DNA from: M269 sp964625615
GTDB taxonomy: Bacteria; Pseudomonadota; Gammaproteobacteria; Enterobacterales; Alteromonadaceae
Assembly (NCBI GenBank): GCA_964625615.1
Contig: CAZVDU010000001.1
Coordinates: 1 to 64,000 of the forward strand
Length of the DNA stretch: 64,000 bases
Direction of reading: 5' to 3'
Positions within the stretch are counted from its first letter, which is position 1; each line of letters begins with the position of its first letter. This document shows, in pieces, positions 25,586 through 34,076 of the stretch. The translations under genes and the position numbers were made by a program. The notes below the pieces were generated by a model that saw only the letters and a program-made list of their open reading frames with translations, had not been told where the DNA came from and made no database searches.

Positions 25586-27010
25586 CTATTCTGCCTCCGC
25601 CTCATGACTATTAACAACGCGACTTCCCCATAAATCGTATTCGTCGGCATGCGTGATGGTCACAGTAACGTTATCGCCAGGTAATAGCTCTAGGTCATCA
25701 TTTAAATAAACCAGTCCATCAATCTCTGGTGCATCGGCATAGCAGCGTCCAATGGCGCCTTCTTCGTCAACTTCATCGATAAGTACTTCCATAGTCTGAC
25801 CAATGCGAGCTTGTAACTTACTTGTGCTGATCTGTTGCTGTTTTTGCATAAAGCGATCAAAACGCTCTTGCTTTATTTCTTCAGAGACCGGGTCGGGTAA
25901 CTCATTTGCTTTCGCTCCATCAACATCGGAATACTTGAAACAGCCAACACGATCAAGCTGTGCCTCATCTAAGAAGTCGAGCAGTATCTGGAAATCTTCT
26001 TCTGTCTCTCCGGGGAAGCCAACAATGAAGGTTGAACGAATGACAAGTTCAGGGCATATTTCTCGCCATTTGTTAATTCGCTCCATCGTTTTCTCTGCCG
26101 CGGCTGGCCTCTTCATCAGTTTCAGTATTCTCGGACTTGCATGCTGAAAAGGAATATCTAAATAAGGGAGCATTTTACCCTCAGCCATTAGTGGAATAAC
26201 TTTATCGACAGAAGGGTATGGGTATACGTAATGCAGCCTAACCCATATTCCAATAGTCGCGAGTTTTTCACATAATGCTTTCATGTCGGTTTTAACGGGC
26301 ATACCATCCCAAAAACCAGTTCGGTACTTCACGTCTACACCGTAAGCACTCGTATCTTGAGAGATAACGAGCAACTCTTTGACCCCTGCGTTCTTCAATC
26401 GTTGTGCTTCGTCAAGAATGTCACCAATAGGGCGACTCACCAAATCCCCTCGCATCGAAGGAATAATGCAAAATGTACATCTATGGTTGCACCCTTCAGA
26501 TATCTTTAAATAAGCATAATGTTTGGGAGTGAGTTTAACGCCAACATCAGGTACAAGGCTGACAAACGGAATATGCTCGGGCTTAGGGAGATGTTCATGT
26601 ACCTGTTCAACAACCGCTTCATAAGCATGAGGGCCTGTTATTGCGAGAACATTAGGGTGCACTTCGCGAATCTCATCTTCCTTAACACCTAGGCATCCTG
26701 TCACAATAACTTTGCCGTTTTCTGCAAGAGCTTCACCTATGGTATCGAGCGATTCTTGAACGGCGGAATCAATAAAGCCACAGGTATTCACAATAACTAA
26801 ATCAGCATCATGGTAGGTTGGCACCACGTCGTAACCTTCGGTACGTAGTTGTGTCAAGATACGCTCTGAATCGACAAGATTCTTAGGGCAGCCCAATGAT
26901 ATAAATCCGATACGTGTGCCGTCAGCTTTTTTTGTCGATGACTTTTTAAGCACTTTAGCCGGTGTATCTAATGTGGTGGTTTTATTGGGTGTAACTATCT
27001 CAACTGACAT
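25586..27010 (-). CDS. rimO: Ribosomal protein S12 methylthiotransferase RimO
   Basis: A 474-residue radical-SAM enzyme that adds a methylthio group to the Asp in the S12 loop. The N-terminal MTTase domain (GFISLGCPKNLVDSERILTQ, then VNTCGFID and GCLGVKE) holds three Cys for the auxiliary cluster. The SAM cluster motif is CNHRCTFC at about residues 177-184. A TRAM domain closes the C-terminus. The SLGCPKNLVDSE signature separates RimO from MiaB. The N-terminal ~30 residues are a basic, Lys/Thr-rich extension. Confidence 0.95.
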   Translation of the reverse strand: MSVEIVTPNKTTTLDTPAKVLKKSSTKKADGTRIGFISLGCPKNLVDSERILTQLRTEGYDVVPTYHDADLVIVNTCGFIDSAVQESLDTIGEALAENGKVIVTGCLGVKEDEIREVHPNVLAITGPHAYEAVVEQVHEHLPKPEHIPFVSLVPDVGVKLTPKHYAYLKISEGCNHRCTFCIIPSMRGDLVSRPIGDILDEAQRLKNAGVKELLVISQDTSAYGVDVKYRTGFWDGMPVKTDMKALCEKLATIGIWVRLHYVYPYPSVDKVIPLMAEGKMLPYLDIPFQHASPRILKLMKRPAAAEKTMERINKWREICPELVIRSTFIVGFPGETEEDFQILLDFLDEAQLDRVGCFKYSDVDGAKANELPDPVSEEIKQERFDRFMQKQQQISTSKLQARIGQTMEVLIDEVDEEGAIGRCYADAPEIDGLVYLNDDLELLPGDNVTVTITHADEYDLWGSRVVNSHEAEAE

Positions 27011-27173
27011 GAATGAAGCTTATCTCTGAACTAATACCAGGTATTATACGCCATGACGAGACTTCTAAACATCAGCTTTTCGACATTTTCTGGTGAAAGA
27101 TTAAGCGACTAACATCTTATCCTGATTGATCCGATTAAACTAACTTGTACCGTTTACTAATTCCACGTAAATT

Positions 27174-27187
27174 TAAACGCTTGTTTC
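27174..27187. promoter_or_regulatory. Candidate PsrA autoregulatory operator
   Basis: TAAACGCTTGTTTC at 27174-27187 fits the PsrA pattern (G/C)AAAC-N2-4-GTTT(G/C), except for the first base. It lies 23 bases before the psrA-like start codon. Confidence 0.45.
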
Positions 27188-27209
27188 AAACACATATGTA
27201 ATTCATTTC

Positions 27210-27839
27210 ATGGCGTCAAAAACAAAAGAGCAGATACTGAATGCCGCAGAGACCTTGTTTGCGGAACATGGGTTTGCAGACACATCAATGCGTGCGATAA
27301 CACAAATGGCTAAAGTGAATTTAGCGTCGGTCAACTATCACTTTGGCTCTAAGAAACTACTTATTCAAGCCGTGTTGCAGCGTTACCTTTCCACTTTAAT
27401 GCCTGATATCGATAATAAGCTTTCAGAGTTACTGGAAATAGAACATTCTCCAACCACGGAACAACTGATGAGTACTTTGGTTACGCCTTTGTTGACCTTA
27501 AATCAAATTAGGCCAAAAGGAACCGCTATTTTTGTACAGTTGCTTGGTCGAGGTTATACAGAAACGCAGGGGCATTTACGCCGATTTATGATGGTGAATT
27601 TTGGTGATGTGCTTAATCGTTTTACTCAAGCGATTAAGGATGTTGTGCCTGACTTGTCCGATGCTGACCTATTTTGGCGTTTACATTTTGCTATGGGCAC
27701 CTTTGTGTTTTCAATGGCGTCAAGTAAAGCGTTAGGTGAAATAGCAGAAGCAGATTTTGAAGAAGAGTTTGATATCAAAATAGTAATAGAAAAGCTGATC
27801 CAATACATCTCAGCTGGGTTAGATGCGAAAGCAAGTTGA
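27210..27839 (+). CDS. psrA: TetR family regulator, PsrA-like
   Basis: A 209-residue TetR-family repressor. The DNA-binding region (EQILNAAETLFAEHGFADTS, then KVNLASVNYHFGSKKLLIQA) is close to PsrA of pseudomonads, and the C-terminal half keeps the TQGHLRRF and DLFWRLHFAMGTFVFSM segments of that family. PsrA senses long-chain fatty acids or acyl-CoA and represses beta-oxidation genes while acting on itself. A matching operator lies just upstream. No fatty-acid genes are adjacent, so the assignment rests on sequence memory and the operator. Confidence 0.8.
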   Translation: MASKTKEQILNAAETLFAEHGFADTSMRAITQMAKVNLASVNYHFGSKKLLIQAVLQRYLSTLMPDIDNKLSELLEIEHSPTTEQLMSTLVTPLLTLNQIRPKGTAIFVQLLGRGYTETQGHLRRFMMVNFGDVLNRFTQAIKDVVPDLSDADLFWRLHFAMGTFVFSMASSKALGEIAEADFEEEFDIKIVIEKLIQYISAGLDAKAS

Positions 27840-27963
27840 TCAGAGATTGAAAGACTTTAGGTTAAAATAATATCCTTTATTAGACTAAAGAAATATTGCA
27901 TAAGTGTTAAACACAAGCTAACAATTAGTAATGGAATATTTTGCTCACCAATAAAAGGTTTAT

Positions 27964-29715
27964 ATGTTCAGTATTTGGAAGAAGGGTCATGATACAAGCG
28001 CTATCATTGAAGCGCTAGATAGGTCGCTTGCTGTGATCGAATTCTCACCTGACGGTTATATACTCGATGCTAATAACAACTTTCTGAATACAGTAGGCTA
28101 TAGCCTAAACGAAATCAAAAGTAAGCATCATAGCTTATTTGTTGATGATACAGAGGCTTCGAGTGCCGAATATAAATCTTTTTGGTCGAACTTAGCTGCT
28201 GGTAAGTTTAACCAAGGTGAGTTTAAACGAGTAACTAAACAAGGCGATAGAATTTGGTTGCAGGCAACGTATAACCCTATTTTCGACAATGATGGACGTG
28301 TTGTAAAAGTGATCAAGTTCGCGTCAGATATCACTAAAGATAAGCTGATGTCAGCTGATATGTCAGGGCAAATTGAAGCCATACATAAGTCTCAAGCAGT
28401 GATTGAGTTTGATACCCAAGGCGTTATCTTGGAGGCGAATGATAACTTTCTGCAAACCATGGGATATTCTCTGAACGAAATAAAAGGGAAACACCATTCA
28501 ATATTTGTTGCTAGAGAAGAGGTTCATTCGGCGGAATACAAACAGTTCTGGCAAAGTCTTGCTGAAGGGAAATACCAAAACGCACGATATAAGCGCATCA
28601 GTAAAAGTGGTCAAGATGTTTGGATCGAGGCGTCTTATAACCCTATTCTTGATGCGGATGGGAATATTATTAAAGTGGTTAAGTTTGCCACCAACATTAC
28701 TGCAAGTGTTGAGCAAGAAGCTCGCTTTAATTTGTTGTCGCTAGTTGCTAATGAAACAGATAATTCAGTCATTATTACAGATGCCAATGGATTAGCTGAG
28801 TACATCAATCCGGGCTTTACAAAGCTTACCGGTTATTCCCTGGAAGATGTTGCTGGGCGTAAGCCTGGGGATTTGTTGCAAGGAGAACATACGGATAAAG
28901 AAACGATTAAGCGAATTAGCGAAAACTTGAAAAGCAGACAACCGTTTTATGATGAAATCCTCAATTACGATAAGTTTGGGAACGCTTATTGGATAAGTCT
29001 TGCGATTAATCCTGTATTTGATGAGAGGGGGGAGCTAAGTCGTTTTGTTGCGATTCAAGCAAATATTGATAGTACAAAGCGGAAATCATTGGAAAACTTA
29101 GTTCGTTTAAATGCTATTGGTGAAAACAACTTAGTGATGGAGTTTGATTCAAAAGGGGAGATTGCATCTGTAAATCAACTAACGCTTAAAACGCTTAGTG
29201 TCAATGACGTTGAGAAGGCTCGGAAACTAGTCGGGCCGCTAAGAGAAATACTAAGCAACGAACTTTGGTCGCAAGTACAACAAGGAACAAATATAGTTGC
29301 AGATGTTTCGGTTAATGACTACTCAGGGGAGCTGAAAAGGCTATCAGGATCTATTTCGCCGGTATTGAATACAGAAGGTAGTTTGGACAAAATATTGCTT
29401 TATGGGACAGATATTTCTGAACGAAACGCGGTAATAGCTAATACTCACGGTGCGATGAGTCAAGTTATGGAGCGGATCAGTAATATCATTAAAACAATTG
29501 ACAACATATCAAACCAAACGAACTTATTAGCGTTAAATGCAGCCATTGAGTCAGCGAGAGCAGGTGAAGCGGGGCGAGGTTTTGCTGTTGTTGCAGACGA
29601 AGTGAGAAACTTAGCTCAAAGTACTACTGAGTCAGCTAAGGAAATTGGTGCGTTGATCGATGAGACGAAAGAGCATGTTGATAAGCTGTCAACCTATATG
29701 AATAGTGCTGACTAA
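27964..29715 (+). CDS. Soluble multi-PAS chemoreceptor with very short signalling tip
   Basis: A 583-residue protein without membrane segments. PAS1 (about 13-120) and PAS2 (about 135-243) are clearly duplicated: GYSLNEIKSKHHSLF versus GYSLNEIKGKHHSIF. A third PAS (about 255-370) and a diverged fourth (about 375-485) follow. The remaining ~98 residues are only the tip of an MCP signalling hairpin (NLLALNAAIESARAGEAG at 520-537), with arms of roughly seven heptads each. It probably senses an internal redox or energy cue through PAS-bound cofactors, but how so short a tip couples to CheA is unclear. It is a single gene, convergent with purB. Confidence 0.87.
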   Translation: MFSIWKKGHDTSAIIEALDRSLAVIEFSPDGYILDANNNFLNTVGYSLNEIKSKHHSLFVDDTEASSAEYKSFWSNLAAGKFNQGEFKRVTKQGDRIWLQATYNPIFDNDGRVVKVIKFASDITKDKLMSADMSGQIEAIHKSQAVIEFDTQGVILEANDNFLQTMGYSLNEIKGKHHSIFVAREEVHSAEYKQFWQSLAEGKYQNARYKRISKSGQDVWIEASYNPILDADGNIIKVVKFATNITASVEQEARFNLLSLVANETDNSVIITDANGLAEYINPGFTKLTGYSLEDVAGRKPGDLLQGEHTDKETIKRISENLKSRQPFYDEILNYDKFGNAYWISLAINPVFDERGELSRFVAIQANIDSTKRKSLENLVRLNAIGENNLVMEFDSKGEIASVNQLTLKTLSVNDVEKARKLVGPLREILSNELWSQVQQGTNIVADVSVNDYSGELKRLSGSISPVLNTEGSLDKILLYGTDISERNAVIANTHGAMSQVMERISNIIKTIDNISNQTNLLALNAAIESARAGEAGRGFAVVADEVRNLAQSTTESAKEIGALIDETKEHVDKLSTYMNSAD

Positions 29716-29739
29716 TAAAACCAACATACCCTATGTGTC

Positions 29740-29773
29740 ATGACATAAATTAATCGGTCCTAATTTATGTCAT
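29740..29773. terminator. Hairpin spanning the purB stop codon
   Basis: ATGACATAAATTA (29740-29752) and TAATTTATGTCAT (29761-29773) are perfect 13-base arms around an 8-base loop between convergent genes. The right arm encodes the last purB residues and stop. It is AT-rich and lacks a clear T-run, so termination efficiency is uncertain. Confidence 0.5.
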
Positions 29774-31166
29774 TAACAAATGCAACTGCTCGGCCGATGT
29801 AGTTGGCTGGTGTCAGTTGTTTTAACTCTGTTTTAACAGTGTCAGGCAAGTCTAAGCTATCAATGAATTCAGCCATACCTTGTTGATCTACACGTTTGCC
29901 TCGAGTCAATTCTTTGAGCTTTTCATAAGGTTTTTCGATACCGTAGCGGCGCATTACCGTTTGAATAGGTTCTGCCAACAGCTCCCAATTGGCATCCAAT
30001 TCGGCCAATAAATTAGCCTCGTTGACTTCTAGCTTACTGATGCCTTTCAATGTTGCTTGATAAGCAATCACTGCGTACCCAATACCAACCCCTAAGTTAC
30101 GTAAGACAGTTGAATCGGTTAAATCACGTTGCCAACGTGAAATAGGTAACTTAGAAGACAAATGACCTAGCATAGCATTTGCTAACCCGAGGTTGCCTTC
30201 TGAGTTCTCGAAATCAATAGGGTTAACTTTGTGTGGCATAGTCGATGAACCAATCTCACCGGCAACTGTACGCTGTTTGAAGTGACCTAGTGCAATATAG
30301 CCCCAAATATCGCGATCAAAATCGATTAAGATAGTGTTGAAGCGAGCTATAGCATCGAACAACTCAGCAATATAATCATGCGGTTCGATTTGTGTTGTAT
30401 ATGGGTTCCACGTCAATCCTAGGCTGGTCACAAACTCAGAAGAGATTGCATGCCAATCGGTGTCAGGGTAAGCAGATAGATGAGCGTTATAGTTCCCAAC
30501 AGCGCCGTTAATTTTCCCCAGGATACCAACGTTAGCAATTTGATCTCTTTGCTTTTGTAACCTGATCATGACATTTGCCATTTCTTTACCCATGGTCGTC
30601 GGAGACGCTGGTTGACCATGTGTTCTAGCCATCATCGGTATGCTCGCATGCTCTTTAGCGAGGTTTTTTAACGCATTAACCAATTGGTCACAATAAGGTA
30701 AAACAACGTTACTAATGGCGTCGTCTAACATCAATCCATGGGACAGGTTATTAATATCTTCTGATGTGCAGGCGAAATGTATAAACTCATTAATTTGTTG
30801 TAAATCAGTATTGCTTTCCACCTTTTCTTTTAGAAAATATTCAACGGCTTTTACATCGTGGTTTGTGGTGGCTTCGATATCCTTGATGCGTTGTGCGTCT
30901 TCTAAACAGAACTCATTGACAATAGTATTCAATAGTTCGTTTGCTGCGTTATTCAGTGCTGGCACTTCCGCAATAGTGCTTACGGTTGCTAACTTTTGTA
31001 ACCAACGAACTTCAACAATGACTCTGCTTTTGAGTAGCCCATATTCACTGAATATTTCTCTTAATGCCTCTGTTTTACTGCCGTAACGGCCGTCTACAGG
31101 GGAAACTGCAGTCAAAGCTGACAACGCCAATGCTTCTTTAGACGTCTTATTTGCAGGGGTGGTCAT
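29760..31166 (-). CDS. purB: Adenylosuccinate lyase
   Basis: A 468-residue enzyme of the fumarase/aspartase superfamily. It releases fumarate from SAICAR and adenylosuccinate in purine synthesis. The signature SSTMPHKVNPIDFENSEGN (about residues 297-315) carries the mobile catalytic Ser loop, and the TSEDINN and RTHGQPASPTTMGKE motifs are present. It follows hflD by ten bases in the mnmA-hflD-purB order conserved in gammaproteobacteria. Confidence 0.96.
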   Translation of the reverse strand: MTTPANKTSKEALALSALTAVSPVDGRYGSKTEALREIFSEYGLLKSRVIVEVRWLQKLATVSTIAEVPALNNAANELLNTIVNEFCLEDAQRIKDIEATTNHDVKAVEYFLKEKVESNTDLQQINEFIHFACTSEDINNLSHGLMLDDAISNVVLPYCDQLVNALKNLAKEHASIPMMARTHGQPASPTTMGKEMANVMIRLQKQRDQIANVGILGKINGAVGNYNAHLSAYPDTDWHAISSEFVTSLGLTWNPYTTQIEPHDYIAELFDAIARFNTILIDFDRDIWGYIALGHFKQRTVAGEIGSSTMPHKVNPIDFENSEGNLGLANAMLGHLSSKLPISRWQRDLTDSTVLRNLGVGIGYAVIAYQATLKGISKLEVNEANLLAELDANWELLAEPIQTVMRRYGIEKPYEKLKELTRGKRVDQQGMAEFIDSLDLPDTVKTELKQLTPANYIGRAVAFVNDIN

Positions 31167-31176
31167 GGGTTTTTCC

Positions 31177-31803
31177 TCAAATAGTATTGATTTTTTCGAG
31201 TGCTAATTCAGTGGTTTTAAGAATAGCTTTTCGGTTTAATAATATATGTCTGCGTTTACCGCCGGTTTGGCGCCAAAGAACGGCTGCTCTAACACCTGCT
31301 AATAACGTTGCTCTGATTTTGTTCTGAAAATTTTGTTGTTTTAGATTTTCAGGAATACCTGCTACCTGAACTTTAGGGCCGATGGGAGAGATAACATCAA
31401 TATAGATGCTAGCCAAATTAGCGAGCATATTACTTTCTAGCAATCCGTAATGGATCGACTGCCTTTGAATCTCTTCTACTCTTTGCGCTAACTCGCCGAA
31501 CTTCTGCTGTTTGCCAGCGAGTTTTCGTTCCAACCCTAACATGCTAGCAATATAACGTGTTATTTCTGCATCTTTATTTTTTGATTTTCTACCTAGCTGA
31601 TACGAGAGGATAGTATAGCCTAGCTTCAGTTTGTGAAAGCTACCGAAAACTTCCTCGGGATGTTCAGGAGAGGTAATGGCAATACTCTTAATAGTTGCCT
31701 CGAAAGCATCTTCTTGATGCTCTCCTTTTCGTGCGATTTGCTGTATTAACGCTGCAGCTTGGCATACACCGGCGAGTGCGAGTGTCTTTTCAAAATTTTG
31801 CAT
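31177..31803 (-). CDS. hflD: High-frequency lysogenization protein HflD homologue
   Basis: A 208-residue, mainly helical protein with the family's ALAGVCQAAALIQQIARKG start and the GVRAAVLWRQTGGKRRHILL end. HflD is a membrane-associated protein that in E. coli binds lambda CII. Its cellular role is not well defined, and its presence does not indicate a prophage. It lies between mnmA (6 bases upstream) and purB (10 bases downstream), the normal gammaproteobacterial operon. Confidence 0.93.
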   Translation of the reverse strand: MQNFEKTLALAGVCQAAALIQQIARKGEHQEDAFEATIKSIAITSPEHPEEVFGSFHKLKLGYTILSYQLGRKSKNKDAEITRYIASMLGLERKLAGKQQKFGELAQRVEEIQRQSIHYGLLESNMLANLASIYIDVISPIGPKVQVAGIPENLKQQNFQNKIRATLLAGVRAAVLWRQTGGKRRHILLNRKAILKTTELALEKINTI

Positions 31804-31809
31804 GACAAC

Positions 31810-32605
31810 CTATCGTATGTATTCCTGAATAATACCGCCTCCAAGGCAGCACTCTTGTTGATAAAAGACGGCAGATTGCCCCGGTGTTACGGCTTTTTGG
31901 TGTTCGTCAAATATGACCTCTACATGATCAGCATCAATGACCTTTACCGTGCATGGAATATCCTGTTGTCGATAACGTGTTTTTACCGCACACCTAAACT
32001 GTTCTTCGGGTTGGCTTCTGTTTACCCAATGTAATTGTTTCGCAATCAATCCATGAGAATATAGTCTTGGGTGATCTGCACCTTGACCCACGATTAGAAC
32101 GTTACGAGAGACATCTTTGTCAACGACATACCATGGCTCTTCGCCAAATTCTTTTTTGCCACCAATAAGTAAGCCTTTTCGCTGACCTAATGTATGATAC
32201 ATCAGCCCTTGGTGCTCACCAATTTCCTGTCCTTCTGCTGTCTCAATGATGCCGGGCTGGGCTGGGAGGAATCGACTCAAAAAGTCCTTGAACTTTCTTT
32301 CGCCAATAAAGCAGATGCCTGTACTGTCTTTTTTATCGTGCGTAACGAGACCTTGTTCTTCAGCGATTTTCCTAACGGTGGGTTTTTCAAGTTCACCTAC
32401 CGGGAATAAGGTTTTTGCAAGGTGCTCTTTGCCTAGGGTGTAGAGGAAATAGCTTTGATCTTTATTACTGTCGAGGCCACGAATCATTGCCCATTGATCG
32501 TTTTTAAATTCTCGTTGGACATAATGGCCGGTCGCAATGTAATCAGCGCCTAAGTCTTCACAGGCAAATTCTAAGAATGCTTTAAACTTAATTTCTTTAT
32601 TACAC
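31810..32605 (-). CDS. mnmA: tRNA 2-thiouridylase MnmA, C-terminal part (cut by assembly gap)
   Basis: About 265 codons open from the N gap to the stop at 31810. They contain the second catalytic Cys in STGICFIGERKF, the FLPAQPGII segment and the C-terminal beta domain (QSAVFYQQECCLGGGII). The first ~51 codons repeat, in a diverged version, the end of the N-terminal piece on the other side of the gap. Merging the two gives a normal protein of about 373 residues. MnmA thiolates U34 of Lys, Glu and Gln tRNAs using ATP and sulfur from the Tus relay. The gene is probably intact in the organism. Confidence 0.88.
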
Positions 32606-32778
32606 NNNNNNNNNNGCTTTGATCTTTATTACCGTCTAAACCTCTTAGCAATTGAATATCAGTATTTTCTAGCTTACCAGGCGTTCGTCTCACATAGTGA
32701 CCAGTGGCAATAAAGTCAGCCTCTAAATCTTCAGCAGCAAATTCAAGAAAGGCCTTAAACTTAATTTCCTTATTACAC
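32452..32778. other. Second assembly gap with two diverged copies of an mnmA segment
   Basis: Bases 32452-32605 (154) and 32616-32778 (163) encode the same MnmA segment, from CNKEIKFKAFLEFA to GNKDQS/SNKDQS, on either side of ten N. After HYV the copies read QREFKNDQWAM and RRTPGKLENTDIQL, differing by a three-codon indel. They are contig ends from different strain variants, not a tandem duplication. Confidence 0.85.
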
Positions 32779-33098
32779 ATAATGTCAGGATTGGGTGTCC
32801 TTCCTGCCTTATATTCTTCTAGAAAATACTCGAAGACGTTATCCCAATATTCAGCTGCGAAATTAATGGTGTGTAACTTTATGCCTAACTTATCTGCTAC
32901 CGCTTGTGCGTCGGCTAAGTCTTCCGCCGCAGAGCAGTAATCAGTGCCATCGTCTTCTTCCCAATTCTTCATAAACAAACCTTCCACTTGATAACCTTGC
33001 TGAAGCAATAAATAAGCAGCGACAGAAGAGTCAACACCGCCGGACATACCGACAATGACTTTTTTTTGGCTATTGAGGTTTGTGTTGATAATGGACAT
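32616..33098 (-). CDS. mnmA: tRNA 2-thiouridylase MnmA, N-terminal part (cut by assembly gap)
   Basis: 161 codons from ATG 33098 to the N gap. The PP-loop VGMSGGVDSSVAAYLL (about 16-31) binds ATP, the MKNWEEDD motif is typical of MnmA, and GRTPNPDIMCNKEIKF carries the first catalytic Cys. The reading frame would continue into the segment at 31810-32605 once the duplicated contig ends are merged. It is first in the mnmA-hflD-purB operon; nudJ, which precedes mnmA in E. coli, is absent here. Confidence 0.9.
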
Positions 33099-33151
33099 TT
33101 GACCTATTGATTGAGGGCTGAAAATCGGTGCGGAATTCTAGCAAAAGGTCA

Positions 33152-33190
33152 GCTTCAATACCAACTATAACCATGGTTATTAGCTGAAGC
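33152..33190. repeat. Nested palindrome upstream of mnmA
   Basis: ATAACCATGGTTAT (33167-33180) is a perfect 14-base palindrome flanked by GCTTCA (33152-33157) and TGAAGC (33185-33190). It is 54-92 bases before the mnmA start codon and has no T-run, so an operator is more likely than a terminator. Confidence 0.4.
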
Positions 33191-33245
33191 GTTTGAGCAT
33201 ATGGTATTCAAATGTGAACAGGTTTTATTAGGAAGCTCCGATGAA

Positions 33246-33271
33246 ACCAGCTTCTCTCTTTTATAGCTGGT
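33246..33271 (-). terminator. Hairpin spanning the rluE stop codon
   Basis: On the minus strand ACCAGCT pairs with AGCTGGT around a 12-base loop and is followed by TTT. The left arm is made by the last rluE codons (…FHQL, stop). A weak terminator. Confidence 0.45.
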
Positions 33272-33863
33272 GAAATTTGCCATTGTCTATGCCATCTATT
33301 GTCCAGTTGCCAATCCGGTAACGAATTAATCTAAGAGTCGGGTAGCCAACATGTGCAGTCATTCGTCTTACCTGCCTGTTTTTGCCCTCAGTTAAGGTAA
33401 TCGATAACCAGGTTGTCGGTATCTGTTTACGTTCCCTGATAGGCGGGTTGCGTGGCCAAATATCTGGCTCGTCAATAATAGATACTTTCGCTGGACGTGT
33501 TTTTCCATCTTTTAACGTTACACCCTGACATAACGCATCTATTGCCTCATTGGTTGGTAAGCCTTCAACTTGGACCCAGTAGGTTTTGCTGGTTTTGTTT
33601 TCCGGTGAAGCTAATTTATGTTGAAGTTTGCCGTCATTCGTTAACACTAACAAACCTTCGCTATCTCTATCTAATCTGCCCGCTGCATAAATGCCTTCGA
33701 TGGGAATAAAATCTTTAAGCGTTGCTCTATTATCTGCGTCAGTGAATTGGGTAAGCACGTTAAAAGGTTTATTGAAGAGGACAATTGTTGCGTTTTTGTT
33801 ACTAGATCGGTTACGAAAGCTGTTTTTACTTCTTTTTTCTATTTTTTGCATAACATATCGCAT
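33261..33863 (-). CDS. rluE: 23S rRNA pseudouridine(2457) synthase RluE
   Basis: A ~200-residue RsuA-family pseudouridine synthase lacking the N-terminal S4 domain, as RluE does. The catalytic Asp is in AGRLDRDSEGLLVLTNDG, the opening is LFNKPFNVLTQFTD, and the end has LTEGKNRQVRRMTAHVGYPTLRL. It modifies U2457 of 23S rRNA. I start at ATG 33863; a TTG five codons earlier is also open, and ribosome-site support is weak. It is divergent from idh across ~210 bases. Confidence 0.9.
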   Translation of the reverse strand: MRYVMQKIEKRSKNSFRNRSSNKNATIVLFNKPFNVLTQFTDADNRATLKDFIPIEGIYAAGRLDRDSEGLLVLTNDGKLQHKLASPENKTSKTYWVQVEGLPTNEAIDALCQGVTLKDGKTRPAKVSIIDEPDIWPRNPPIRERKQIPTTWLSITLTEGKNRQVRRMTAHVGYPTLRLIRYRIGNWTIDGIDNGKFHQL

Positions 33864-33937
33864 TAAAAGCCGTCTCAAATTTCAAATATGTGTCGAATTG
33901 CTATAGAATTCGCACCCTAAATTTCGCCGCTTTCATT

Positions 33938-33975
33938 TTGACGACTCTCTGTTTCGTTGACGACTCTTTGTTCAG
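33938..33975. repeat. Two 19-base direct repeats in the idh upstream region
   Basis: TTGACGACTCTCTGTTTCG (33938-33956) is followed immediately by TTGACGACTCTTTGTTCAG (33957-33975). Each starts with a -35-like TTGACG. It lies about 100 bases before the idh start. Confidence 0.5.
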
Positions 33976-34076
33976 TCGTTTATAGCAGAACGCTCAATAT
34001 TAATAGATATCGGTTATACACAGAAAGTTTATATGTCGCTTCTGCGACAACTAATGTTTCGTTTATAGGATTCTTT

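Noticed and set aside
31177..31803. hflD as a sign of a prophage
   Set aside because: HflD is a normal chromosomal gene between mnmA and purB; no phage genes are nearby.
31810..33098. mnmA as a pseudogene or two separate genes
   Set aside because: Both pieces are in frame up to the gap, overlap in content, and together give a full-length protein with all catalytic residues.
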